Assembly (NCBI GenBank): GCA_947383685.1
Contig: CANDEE010000079.1
Location: forward strand, 1 to 6,368
Reading direction: 5' to 3'
Length of the DNA: 6,368 bases
Origin: an uncultured Pseudoflavonifractor sp.
Lineage (GTDB): Bacteria > Bacillota > Clostridia > Oscillospirales > Oscillospiraceae
Of this stretch, positions 1 through 5,996 are shown in pieces (position 1 is the first letter of the stretch; every line of letters begins with the position of its first letter). The position numbers were made by a program, and so were the translations under genes. The notes under the pieces were generated by a model. The model was not told the origin of the DNA and made no database searches. It saw only the letters and a program-made list of their open reading frames with translations.

Positions 1-96
1 CAGTCCCAGGGCCAAGGAAAGCCATATCTGACCCCTTGCCCGCTTTCTCTTTTGGGGCTGCCGAAACCAAATCCCTTGGAGACGCCTTCTCAACAC
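1..96 (-). CDS. Partial gene (5' end only): basic N-terminus leading into a likely membrane segment, product unknown
   Basis: The reading frame is open from the start region to the window edge (32 codons from a GTG at 94-96), so only the N-terminus is visible. The first residues are strongly basic (LRRRLQG, then a KRKRARG run near residues 16-22), followed by a hydrophobic stretch (IWLSLALGL) at the edge. That pattern suits a membrane-anchored protein with a short cytoplasmic N-terminal tail. The start is uncertain: GTG (94-96) and TTG (91-93) both lie in frame just downstream of a G-rich Shine-Dalgarno, while an in-frame ATG at 109-111 overlaps that site and has no ribosome binding site of its own. 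The gene follows the lyase by about 45 nt in the same direction and is probably the next gene of the same operon. A basic head before one membrane helix also occurs in sporulation proteins such as YunB, but too little is visible to name it. Confidence 0.55.
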   Translation of the reverse strand, partial: MLRRRLQGIWFRQPQKRKRARGQIWLSLALGL

Positions 97-99
97 AAT

Positions 100-109
100 C
101 TCACCCCCC
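100..109 (-). promoter_or_regulatory. Ribosome binding site of the partial left-edge gene
   Basis: Read on the minus strand this is GGGGGGTGAG, which resembles the consensus GGAGGTGA complementary to the 16S rRNA 3' end. The G block lies 7 nt before the GTG at 94-96 and 10 nt before the TTG at 91-93. This is the main evidence that a real gene starts here, and that it uses a non-ATG start. Confidence 0.55.
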
Positions 110-141
110 ATAGGGAAAGACTATGCGAAACAGGGGCCGTC

Positions 142-1389
142 CTACGACTGGATGGCTTCTACTGCCAGCAGGATGCCAAGCTTCCCCGATTCGTAGGTCA
201 AACCGCCTTGAAGATAAGCGGTGTATGGTTCCCGCATAGGAGCGTCACAGGAAAGCTCAATGGATGCCCCTTGAATAAAGGCCCCTGCCGCCATAATAAC
301 CGGTACATCATAACCGGGCATATCCCAAGGCTCAGGGGTTACGTAGGAATCCACCGGCGCTCCCATCTGAATGCCCTTACAAAATTTCTTCAGGGGTTCA
401 GGAGAGCCGAAATGAATCATTTGAATGATGTCGTGGCGGGTCTGAGTAGAGAGCGGATCGGTTTGATACCCCAGCAGCTCCATCATCCGGGCAGCAAAAA
501 GGGCGGTTTTCACTGCCTGAGCAGTAACATGAGGAGCAAGGAAAATTCCTTGATAGAGACTGCGGCTGTTGCCAAGAGAGGCTCCACACTCTTTTCCAAT
601 ACCGGGAACAGTGAGCCGCATAGCGGCACCCTCAATCAGGTCATGGCGGCCAGCCAAGTAGCCGCCCATAGGAGCCAGTCCACCGCCAGGGTTTTTGATT
701 AGGGAGCCCATCACCAAATCAGCCCCTACCTCAGTGGGCTCCAAGGTTTCCACAAACTCGCCATAGCAGTTGTCTACAAGAATAGACACATCGTTGCGGA
801 CACGATGGATTGCATCGCAGATAGCACCAATCTCCGCAACCGATAAGGAGGCACGAGTAGCGTAACCACGGGAGCGTTGGACCACTACGGCCTTAACAGC
901 AGGTTCCTGAACCGACTGGATAATGGCTGGAATATCCGGCTTTTCTTCTTTCGTCAACTCAACCTGGCCATAGCTGATTCCATATGACTTTAAGGAACCA
1001 GGTGCATTTCCGGTGATTCCTATGGCGCTTTGGATGGTATCGTAAGGGGCACCCACCACGTAAAGTAATTTCTCTCCTGGCTTCAGGGCACCAAAAAGGG
1101 CGCAAGTAATGGCGTGGGTTCCATTGACCATCTGAAGCCGAACCAGGGCGTCCTCAGTACGGAAAATATGGGCATAAATTTTTTCCAGCTTATCCCGGCC
1201 TGTGTCATCATAGCCATAGCCGGTGGTACCTGCAAAATCGGTTTCTGCAACCCGAAAGGTTTGAAATGCGGATAAAACCTTCTCGGCGTTGACCTGCGCT
1301 ATGGTGTCTACGCTTGTAAACTGTCTCTTTAGGTCATGCTCCGCCTGTTCAGCAAGGGCTCGGGTTTTCTCACTTATCTGTAAAGGCAT
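142..1389 (-). CDS. PLP-dependent lyase, methionine gamma-lyase family ('aluminium resistance protein' / YnbB type)
   Basis: This is a complete 415-residue fold-type I PLP enzyme, a normal length for the family. Visible marks are YGYDDTGRDKLE at residues 58-69, NGTHAI at 89-94 in the cofactor phosphate-binding region, VDNCYGEF at 205-212 whose Asp206 should contact the PLP ring nitrogen, and GSLIKNPGGG at 228-237 whose Lys232 is the likely Schiff-base lysine. Family members are usually annotated as methionine gamma-lyase-like or cystathionine beta-lyase-like C-S lyases acting in the cytoplasm. The older name 'aluminium resistance protein' is historical, and the true substrate of most members is not established. 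The ATG at 1387-1389 is supported by AAAGGA 12 nt upstream; an ATG inside the gap is followed at once by a stop. It lies 21 nt after the last M42 peptidase gene in the same direction, so is probably cotranscribed. No key residue appears lost. Family is secure, substrate is not. Confidence 0.93.
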   Translation of the reverse strand: MPLQISEKTRALAEQAEHDLKRQFTSVDTIAQVNAEKVLSAFQTFRVAETDFAGTTGYGYDDTGRDKLEKIYAHIFRTEDALVRLQMVNGTHAITCALFGALKPGEKLLYVVGAPYDTIQSAIGITGNAPGSLKSYGISYGQVELTKEEKPDIPAIIQSVQEPAVKAVVVQRSRGYATRASLSVAEIGAICDAIHRVRNDVSILVDNCYGEFVETLEPTEVGADLVMGSLIKNPGGGLAPMGGYLAGRHDLIEGAAMRLTVPGIGKECGASLGNSRSLYQGIFLAPHVTAQAVKTALFAARMMELLGYQTDPLSTQTRHDIIQMIHFGSPEPLKKFCKGIQMGAPVDSYVTPEPWDMPGYDVPVIMAAGAFIQGASIELSCDAPMREPYTAYLQGGLTYESGKLGILLAVEAIQS

Positions 1390-1401
1390 ATTATCTTACA
1401 T

Positions 1402-1407
1402 TCCTTT
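1402..1407 (-). promoter_or_regulatory. Ribosome binding site of the PLP lyase gene
   Basis: AAAGGA on the minus strand lies just after the TAA stop of the upstream peptidase gene and 12 nt before the ATG. The spacing is somewhat long but acceptable, because AAAGGA matches the 5' part of the Shine-Dalgarno consensus. It fixes the start at 1389 and suggests independent rather than strictly coupled initiation. Confidence 0.6.
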
Positions 1408-1410
1408 GTA

Positions 1411-2403
1411 TTACTTGTTTTCAGTAAATGCTGTTACCAGTTTAATACAGGACTCCACATCAGACAGGTCTGCTATGGAAGTTGGCGTATGGGAATGGCG
1501 GCATGGGATGGAAATGCCGCCAGTGACCACGCCCAGGCGGCTCTGGTGAATGGCTCCGGCATCGGTACCTCCTCTTGTGAGTACATCCTGCTGGGCTTTG
1601 ATGCTTTGCTGTCTGGCCAAATCAGACATCTTTTCCACCATAGCGGAATGGCAAATCACAGAGGAATCCATTACCTTGATGGCAGCTCCACCACCAAGCA
1701 CCGCACTGCCGGCCTTGGGCGCTCCCGGATAATCATAGGCTCCCGTTACATCCACTGCTATGGCAAAATCCGGGTCAATGCCATAGGCTGCGGTTTTTGC
1801 GCCTCTCAGCCCCAATTCCTCCTGAACAGTAAAGACCACATAAAGGTCATATTCGGTCTTTTTCAGCCTTTCCAGGGCCTTCAAGAGAACAGCACAGGAC
1901 ACTCGGTTATCCAAGTAAGGGGAAATAATCCGGTTCCCAGCTCTCATGGAGACTGTGGCATATACCGCCGTATCCCCCAGGCGAACCATAGACTGAGCCT
2001 CTCCCCTGCTCCCCGCACCGATGTCCAGATAAAGGTCGTCCAGCGACAACTTATCCTCATCGGCCTTGCCGTGGACCTTTACGGCCCCCATAACTCCATT
2101 GGAAAAGCGGATAGGAGCGTTGATAATCTCCTTGGGGGATATCCCTCCCAGTTTCCCAAAACGAAGGGTGCCGTCCTCCTCAAAATAAGTGACTACCAGA
2201 CCGATGGAGTCCATGTGAGTCGCAAACATCAGCTTTGGGCCGCTCCCCTTCCTGTGAACGATGAGGTTCCCCAAGGTGTCGGAGCTGATCTCGTCAGCAT
2301 AGGGGCGGGCCAAATCAGATATGACCCGGGAAATTTCCGTTTCCTGCCCGGAAGGACCAAAAGCAGCGGTCAGTTTAACAATCAAATCAAAGGTGTCTAT
2401 CAT
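1411..2403 (-). CDS. M42-family metallo-aminopeptidase, third of the tandem trio
   Basis: This is a complete 330-residue M42 (clan MH) aminopeptidase, slightly shorter than its two neighbours. M42 enzymes use two metal ions to cut residues from the N-terminus of short cytoplasmic peptides, often as tetrahedral TET dodecamers. The expected active-site set is present: His63 and Asp65 in ATHMDSIGL, the bridging Asp165 in LDNR, Glu195-Glu196 in VQEELGLRGA (the first is the likely general base), Asp218 in VDVTGA, and His305 in RHSHTP. GGTDAGAIH lies at 278-286. The segment at about 70-155 corresponds to the inserted dimerisation domain of the family. There is no signal peptide, so the enzyme is cytoplasmic. 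The ATG lies 3 nt after the stop of the preceding M42 gene, with GGGAGGG 8 nt upstream inside that gene, which points to translational coupling. Substrate preference (acidic, basic or neutral residues) cannot be read from sequence. Confidence 0.93.
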   Translation of the reverse strand: MIDTFDLIVKLTAAFGPSGQETEISRVISDLARPYADEISSDTLGNLIVHRKGSGPKLMFATHMDSIGLVVTYFEEDGTLRFGKLGGISPKEIINAPIRFSNGVMGAVKVHGKADEDKLSLDDLYLDIGAGSRGEAQSMVRLGDTAVYATVSMRAGNRIISPYLDNRVSCAVLLKALERLKKTEYDLYVVFTVQEELGLRGAKTAAYGIDPDFAIAVDVTGAYDYPGAPKAGSAVLGGGAAIKVMDSSVICHSAMVEKMSDLARQQSIKAQQDVLTRGGTDAGAIHQSRLGVVTGGISIPCRHSHTPTSIADLSDVESCIKLVTAFTENK

Positions 2404-2406
2404 GGG

Positions 2407-3438
2407 TCAAACCCTCCCTGCGGCAATAGCTTCAATAAAGCGAAGCGATAGTGCCTCAATGTGTTCAAAATCCCGGACAGATGCCACGCTGGACGGTGAG
2501 TGAAGATACCGCACAGCAGCGGAAACCGCTGCCACCCGCACCCCTGCCTTGGTCCGTTGGATGGCCTTTGCATCGGTGCCTCCGGAAACATATTCCTTGG
2601 TCTGCCAGGGAATTTTCCCCTCCTCAGCCAGGTCCCGGAGCAGCTCAAAGAGTGCCCGGTCATAAATCGTACCCCCGTCCATATAAGGAACCACCGGACC
2701 TTTGCCTGGATAGCATACCCGCCGATGGATGTCGGTGGTTGGACTGTCGGCAGCAGTAGTACCCTCCAAAATCAGGGCAATTTCCGGCGAGACTGAGAAA
2801 GCAGCCCCAAAAGCCCCTCTTGTACCCACTTCCTCCTGGACAGTGAAAGCGAAGGTCACGTCCATGGGAAGGTCCTTTTCCAACAGTTCAATCATTACAG
2901 CGCAGCCAATGCGGTCATCAATAGCCTTGGCTTTTAGCATCCCATTGCCATACTCCACAATATAGTCAGAGAAAACAGCAAAATCCCCAATATGAGTTAG
3001 CCTTTCGGCATCTTCTTTGCTCCTGACTCCTAAGTCAATATAGAGCTCCTCCAGTTTGGGGACCTTTTTCCTCTCCTCGGCAGAGGTCAGGTGGATGGCT
3101 TTCAGGCCAATCACACCGGGAACCCGGTCTTTTCCCAGAAAAACCGGCTTGCCGATAAGCACCCGACGGTCGATACCGCCCAAACAGGCAAATTTTACAT
3201 AGCCTTCGTCTGTAATACGCTTGACAATAAGCCCCACCTCATCCATATGAGCCGCCAGCATCAAGCGGCCAGGGGCGGGCTTCACTCCCTTTTTCTCACA
3301 GATAAGATTCCCCATGCCGTCTACCCGGCAAATGGCTCCAGCGGCCTCTGCGCGTACTTTCAGGTAGTCCCTAACAGGCCCCTCGTAGCTGGAGGGACCG
3401 CTGAGGGCACACAGGACCTTTACCGTATCCAACAGCAT
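2407..3438 (-). CDS. M42-family metallo-aminopeptidase, second of the tandem trio
   Basis: This is a complete 343-residue M42 peptidase, a typical length. Metal and catalytic positions are His64 and Asp66 in AAHMDEVGL, Asp174 in AIDDR, Glu202-Glu203 in VQEEVGTRGA, Glu225 in ILEGTTAAD, and His313 in VRYLHSP. GGTDAKAIQ lies at 287-295. Glu225 stands where the other two paralogs carry Asp; a Glu at this metal position (LEGT) is common in one M42 branch, so the enzyme should still be active. The family acts on N-termini of short peptides in the cytoplasm, typically as a large oligomer. The start codon directly abuts the stop of the upstream M42 gene (TGA then ATG, no gap), with AAAGGAGAGG well placed inside that gene's last codons, so translation is probably coupled. 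The exact substrate is unknown; glutamyl aminopeptidase or 'endoglucanase' labels on M42 relatives should not be carried over. Confidence 0.94.
   Translation of the reverse strand: MLLDTVKVLCALSGPSSYEGPVRDYLKVRAEAAGAICRVDGMGNLICEKKGVKPAPGRLMLAAHMDEVGLIVKRITDEGYVKFACLGGIDRRVLIGKPVFLGKDRVPGVIGLKAIHLTSAEERKKVPKLEELYIDLGVRSKEDAERLTHIGDFAVFSDYIVEYGNGMLKAKAIDDRIGCAVMIELLEKDLPMDVTFAFTVQEEVGTRGAFGAAFSVSPEIALILEGTTAADSPTTDIHRRVCYPGKGPVVPYMDGGTIYDRALFELLRDLAEEGKIPWQTKEYVSGGTDAKAIQRTKAGVRVAAVSAAVRYLHSPSSVASVRDFEHIEALSLRFIEAIAAGRV
2412..2418 (-). promoter_or_regulatory. Ribosome binding site of the third M42 gene, inside the end of the second
   Basis: GGGAGGG on the minus strand falls in the last sense codons of the upstream gene, 8 nt before the ATG at 2401-2403. 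Terminating and initiating ribosomes would therefore use the same short region. Confidence 0.7.
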
Positions 3439-4479
3439 TCAGATCCTCTCCTTTCCCAAATCCTTGACAAAGGCCGCTAGGAGTTGTGCCGTATGCTCCA
3501 TATCCTCCAGGGAAACCACCTCAATGGGGCTATGCATATATTTCAGGGGCAGGGAAACCACCGAGGTCGGAATTCCCTCCAGACAAGTCTGCATATGCCA
3601 GCCGTTGGTCCCCGTGTGGCCCTCCATAACCTCCAACTGATACGGGATAGAGTTGATTTTTGCCTTTTCCACCATGCGGTCCGTGAGACTCCAAGTCATA
3701 TTGGGACCAACGCCGATGGCGGGCCCGCCGTATAATTCACAGGCTCGATCTTTGGGATTCGGAATGTCCGGCGTAGCGGCATGAGTCACATCCACCGCAA
3801 TACACCAATCAGGAGCAACGGCGTTGGTTCCCACGATGGCCCCGGTGCCGGAAACCTCCTCCCGGACGCTGCCCATGATATAAAGGTCTACATCCAGGTT
3901 GACATTTTTCAAAAGCTCTGCTGTCCGAAGTAGGATGGTAAAACAGGAGCGGTCGTCCAGGGATTTGCCACAGACCTGGTCACCGTTCAAATGGAAGCAG
4001 CCCTCCCGGTAGACCATAGGAGTCCCGATAGGAATGGCCTTTTCTGCTTCGGCCTGGTTCATTCCCACATCTACCCGTAAATCCTCAATGCCCACCGACT
4101 TATCATGGTCGGTCGTAGTTTGGACATGGGGCGGCAGACAGGCCACCACGCCGAAAAGAGGCTCCGGCTTGGTCAGAATGGTCAGCTCCCTAGCGGGGAG
4201 CATCCGTTGGTCTACCCCTCCGATAGACGCAAAGCGCAGGAAACCTTCTTCAATTCCGGTGACAATGAGACCGATTTCATCCAGATGTGCATCCAGCAAA
4301 AGGCGCTTGGCGTTTGGCATCCCACAACGTCGAACGCCAATAACACTGCCAAGACGATCAATGGACACTTCATCCATCAATGGTTCCAATAGCTTTTTTG
4401 CAGCCTGGACTACGTTTCCCTCAAATCCGGAGGGCCCCGGCAAGCCACAAAGGTGCTCTAATATATCGTAAAGCTCCAT
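3439..4479 (-). CDS. M42-family metallo-aminopeptidase, first of the tandem trio
   Basis: This is a complete 346-residue M42 peptidase and the first of the three paralogs to be transcribed. Metal and catalytic residues are His65 and Asp67 in DAHLDEIGL, Asp175 in LDDR, Glu207-Glu208 in SVREEVSGTGA, Asp230 in AVDVTHA, and His316 in LKYMHSPIE. It differs from its neighbours in the conserved stretch before the last histidine: where they have GGTDA it has GHTGTN (residues 287-292), with Asn in place of Asp. It also has SVREE rather than TVQEE around the catalytic Glu. It therefore probably belongs to a separate M42 branch with its own specificity rather than being a recent duplicate. No signal peptide is visible and a cytoplasmic di-metal aminopeptidase role is expected. 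Its ATG lies 12 nt after the murD stop, and its Shine-Dalgarno overlaps that stop codon. Assignment to M42 is firm; the peptide substrate is not known. Confidence 0.93.
   Translation of the reverse strand: MELYDILEHLCGLPGPSGFEGNVVQAAKKLLEPLMDEVSIDRLGSVIGVRRCGMPNAKRLLLDAHLDEIGLIVTGIEEGFLRFASIGGVDQRMLPARELTILTKPEPLFGVVACLPPHVQTTTDHDKSVGIEDLRVDVGMNQAEAEKAIPIGTPMVYREGCFHLNGDQVCGKSLDDRSCFTILLRTAELLKNVNLDVDLYIMGSVREEVSGTGAIVGTNAVAPDWCIAVDVTHAATPDIPNPKDRACELYGGPAIGVGPNMTWSLTDRMVEKAKINSIPYQLEVMEGHTGTNGWHMQTCLEGIPTSVVSLPLKYMHSPIEVVSLEDMEHTAQLLAAFVKDLGKERI
3445..3454 (-). promoter_or_regulatory. Ribosome binding site of the second M42 gene, inside the end of the first
   Basis: AAAGGAGAGG on the minus strand overlaps the codons for the last residues (GKERI) of the first M42 protein. 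Its AGGAG core (3448-3452) is 9 nt from the ATG at 3436-3438, which fixes the start exactly at the neighbour's TGA. Confidence 0.75.
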
Positions 4480-4488
4480 TCCTTCACA

Positions 4489-4493
4489 CCCTC
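4489..4493 (-). promoter_or_regulatory. Ribosome binding site of the first M42 gene, overlapping the murD stop
   Basis: GAGGG on the minus strand is made from the last two bases of the murD TGA stop (4492-4494) plus the next three bases, and stands 9 nt before the ATG at 4477-4479. A second purine run (GAAGGA) touches the ATG and is too close to serve. Confidence 0.55.
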
Positions 4494-5889
4494 ACTCTCT
4501 CAGTTCTCGTACAATATGTTTGAAGGTATTCCCACGCTCCATAAAGTTTTTGAACTTATCAAAGGAAGCGCAAGCCGGGGACAGAAGCACAACATCTCCT
4601 GGCTGTGCAGTTTTGTGAGCCGCTTCCACAGCGTCCCGGAAGTCATGGTACTCCTCAATTATGAGGCCGCACCCGGAATAATCGGGGGCCGCCTCTACCG
4701 CAGCGCGGATTTTGGATGAAGTATCTCCTGTCAGGATAAGGCGCTTTACATGGTCTGTAATAGCAGGACCCAGGTCATCAAATGGGATGTGCTTGTCATA
4801 ACCGCCGGCAATCAGAATGACCTTTTCGGAAAAGCACTTAAGCCCCGCCATGGTTCGGGTAGGACTTGAGGCGATCGAATCATTGTAATATCGCACATCA
4901 TTCAGTGTTCGCACCAGCTCAATGCGGTGCTCTACCCCGCTAAATCTGGCAGCAAAGGCCCGAATGGTCTCGTCCCTCACAATACCGGTGACGGCGGCAA
5001 TAGCTGCCATATAGTTTTCAACATTATGGTCTCCAGGAAGCAAAATATCCTTTCTGAGAAGGACAGCCCGCTCCTCTTTTCCATCATGGACCCAGATGGT
5101 ATCCCCTCTGAGGAATACAGCAGCTCCTTCCGGCTCCTCCTTACGGCTAAACAGGGATACCGCCCCTGGCGCACTATCTGCAAAGGAACGGGTAATCTCA
5201 TTATCGGCATTGAGGATGACCCGATCTTCGGCATTCTGATGGAGGAAAATGTTCTCTTTGGCGGAGATATACTCCCCCATGGACTTATGAACGTCCAGGT
5301 GATTAGGGGCAAGATTGGTGACCACGGCAATATGAGGGCTTTGATTCATTGTCATAAGCTGAAAGGAGCTAAGTTCCACCACAGCAAAGTCAGTAGGCTC
5401 CATCATCCTAACATCGGGAAGCAGAGGCTTGCCAATGTTGCCCCCCAAATAGACCGTCTTCCCCTCCGCCTTTAATAGTTCCGCAATAATGGTGGTTGTA
5501 GTGGTTTTTCCATCACTTCCTGTGACGGCAATGATGGGACAAGGGCAGACCTGAAAAAATGCCTCCATCTCAGAGGTGAGCAGGCTTCCACCGGCAACGG
5601 CGGCGGAGATTTGTGGCAGATCAGGCCGGAGACCGGGGGTACGAAAAATCACGTCCTGGCCTGCCAGATAGTCCAGATAGTCCTCGCCCAAATGAATTTT
5701 GGCACCCAAGCTTTCCATATCCTCAATCTTACCACCAAAATCCTCACGTTGCCGCTTGTCGCAAGCGGTAACCTTTGCCCCTGCCCGGAGCAACATATGA
5801 ATCAGAGGCGTATTGGACACGCCGATGCCCAGCACAGCGGCCTTTTTTCCTTTGAGAGCGTCCAGATATTCCTGAATAGCAGTTTTCAT
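4492..5889 (-). CDS. murD: UDP-N-acetylmuramoyl-L-alanine--D-glutamate ligase (MurD)
   Basis: MurD adds D-glutamate to UDP-MurNAc-L-alanine using ATP, a cytoplasmic step of peptidoglycan precursor synthesis. The 465-residue protein is full length and shows all three Mur ligase domains. The N-terminal nucleotide-sugar domain has a Rossmann-like AVLGIGVSN at 18-26. The central ATPase domain has the P-loop GSDGKTTT at 124-131, VELSSFQL at 171-178 and NLAPNHLDVH at 192-201, with Lys211 in SAKEN as the likely carbamylated metal-site lysine. The C-terminal domain has EHRIE at 320-324, YNDSIASSPTRT at 335-346 and LSPACASFDKFKNF at 436-449. The ATG at 5887-5889 has AAGGAGG upstream with 9-nt spacing and a promoter about 35 bp away. 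It is the first gene of the minus-strand operon and is followed by three peptidase genes rather than the mraY/ftsW/murG neighbours usual in a division and cell wall cluster. No residue seems missing. Confidence 0.97.
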   Translation of the reverse strand: MKTAIQEYLDALKGKKAAVLGIGVSNTPLIHMLLRAGAKVTACDKRQREDFGGKIEDMESLGAKIHLGEDYLDYLAGQDVIFRTPGLRPDLPQISAAVAGGSLLTSEMEAFFQVCPCPIIAVTGSDGKTTTTTIIAELLKAEGKTVYLGGNIGKPLLPDVRMMEPTDFAVVELSSFQLMTMNQSPHIAVVTNLAPNHLDVHKSMGEYISAKENIFLHQNAEDRVILNADNEITRSFADSAPGAVSLFSRKEEPEGAAVFLRGDTIWVHDGKEERAVLLRKDILLPGDHNVENYMAAIAAVTGIVRDETIRAFAARFSGVEHRIELVRTLNDVRYYNDSIASSPTRTMAGLKCFSEKVILIAGGYDKHIPFDDLGPAITDHVKRLILTGDTSSKIRAAVEAAPDYSGCGLIIEEYHDFRDAVEAAHKTAQPGDVVLLSPACASFDKFKNFMERGNTFKHIVRELRE

Positions 5890-5896
5890 CCCGGGA

Positions 5897-5905
5897 CCCC
5901 TCCTT
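5897..5905 (-). promoter_or_regulatory. Ribosome binding site of murD
   Basis: AAGGAGGGG on the minus strand is a near-perfect Shine-Dalgarno; its AGGAGG core (5899-5904) is 9 nt from the ATG. It confirms the murD start and suggests strong initiation. Confidence 0.85.
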
Positions 5906-5923
5906 ACCTAAAGTTGCCAAAAT

Positions 5924-5952
5924 AGTATACCGCATTTGAAAGAAAATTTCAA
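5924..5952 (-). promoter_or_regulatory. Sigma-A type promoter of murD and the peptidase operon
   Basis: On the minus strand TTGAAA (5947-5952) and TATACT (5924-5929) are separated by exactly 17 bp. Each hexamer differs from the housekeeping consensus at one or two positions. Transcription should begin near 5917, giving a 5' leader of about 28 nt that holds little besides the Shine-Dalgarno. That leaves no room for a riboswitch or attenuator. No other convincing promoter was seen in the short gaps downstream, so it probably drives the whole minus-strand unit. Confidence 0.8.
5936..5952. repeat. Short inverted repeat over the murD -35 box
   Basis: TTGAAA, a 5-base spacer, then TTTCAA form a perfect 6-bp inverted repeat. 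One arm is the murD -35 hexamer and the other lies in the -10/-35 spacer. It could be a small operator, but in such AT-rich DNA it may also be chance. Confidence 0.35.
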
Positions 5953-5963
5953 CGAAAACAGGT

Positions 5964-5992
5964 TTGACTTTGTTCCCTGAATGGGATAAAAT
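5964..5992 (+). promoter_or_regulatory. Sigma-A type promoter of rnpB
   Basis: TTGACT (5964-5969) and TAAAAT (5987-5992) are separated by exactly 17 bp. The first hexamer matches the -35 consensus at five of six positions, and the second matches the -10 consensus at five of six. The expected start about 5-8 bp downstream (5997-6000) agrees with the 5' end of RNase P RNA judged from its P1 helix, which supports both calls. Its -35 box lies 11 bp from the -35 box of the divergent murD promoter. Confidence 0.85.
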
Positions 5993-5996
5993 AAAA

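Noticed and set aside
97..141. Possible terminator between the PLP lyase and the left-edge gene
   Set aside because: Only a tiny CCCTATGGG dyad is present, without a stable stem or a T run, so transcription probably continues.
52..702. Plus-strand open frame of 216 codons opposite the PLP lyase
   Set aside because: It is antisense to a clear family member with all its motifs. The translation resembles no protein family and no good ribosome binding site precedes it.
142..1389. Reading the PLP enzyme as a dedicated aluminium resistance determinant
   Set aside because: The label is historical. The sequence shows an ordinary fold-type I PLP enzyme, and nothing around it suggests metal resistance.
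1489..2451. Plus-strand open frame of 320 codons opposite the third M42 gene
   Set aside because: Although long, it mirrors the coding frame of a conserved peptidase and extends into the end of the next one. Its translation is low complexity in character with no recognisable motif.
4927..5475. Plus-strand open frame of 182 codons opposite murD
   Set aside because: It lies wholly within murD, whose P-loop and other motifs are on the minus strand. Nothing in the translation suggests a protein.
5890..5996. Riboswitch or leader peptide upstream of murD
   Set aside because: The predicted leader is only about 28 nt and contains just the ribosome binding site.
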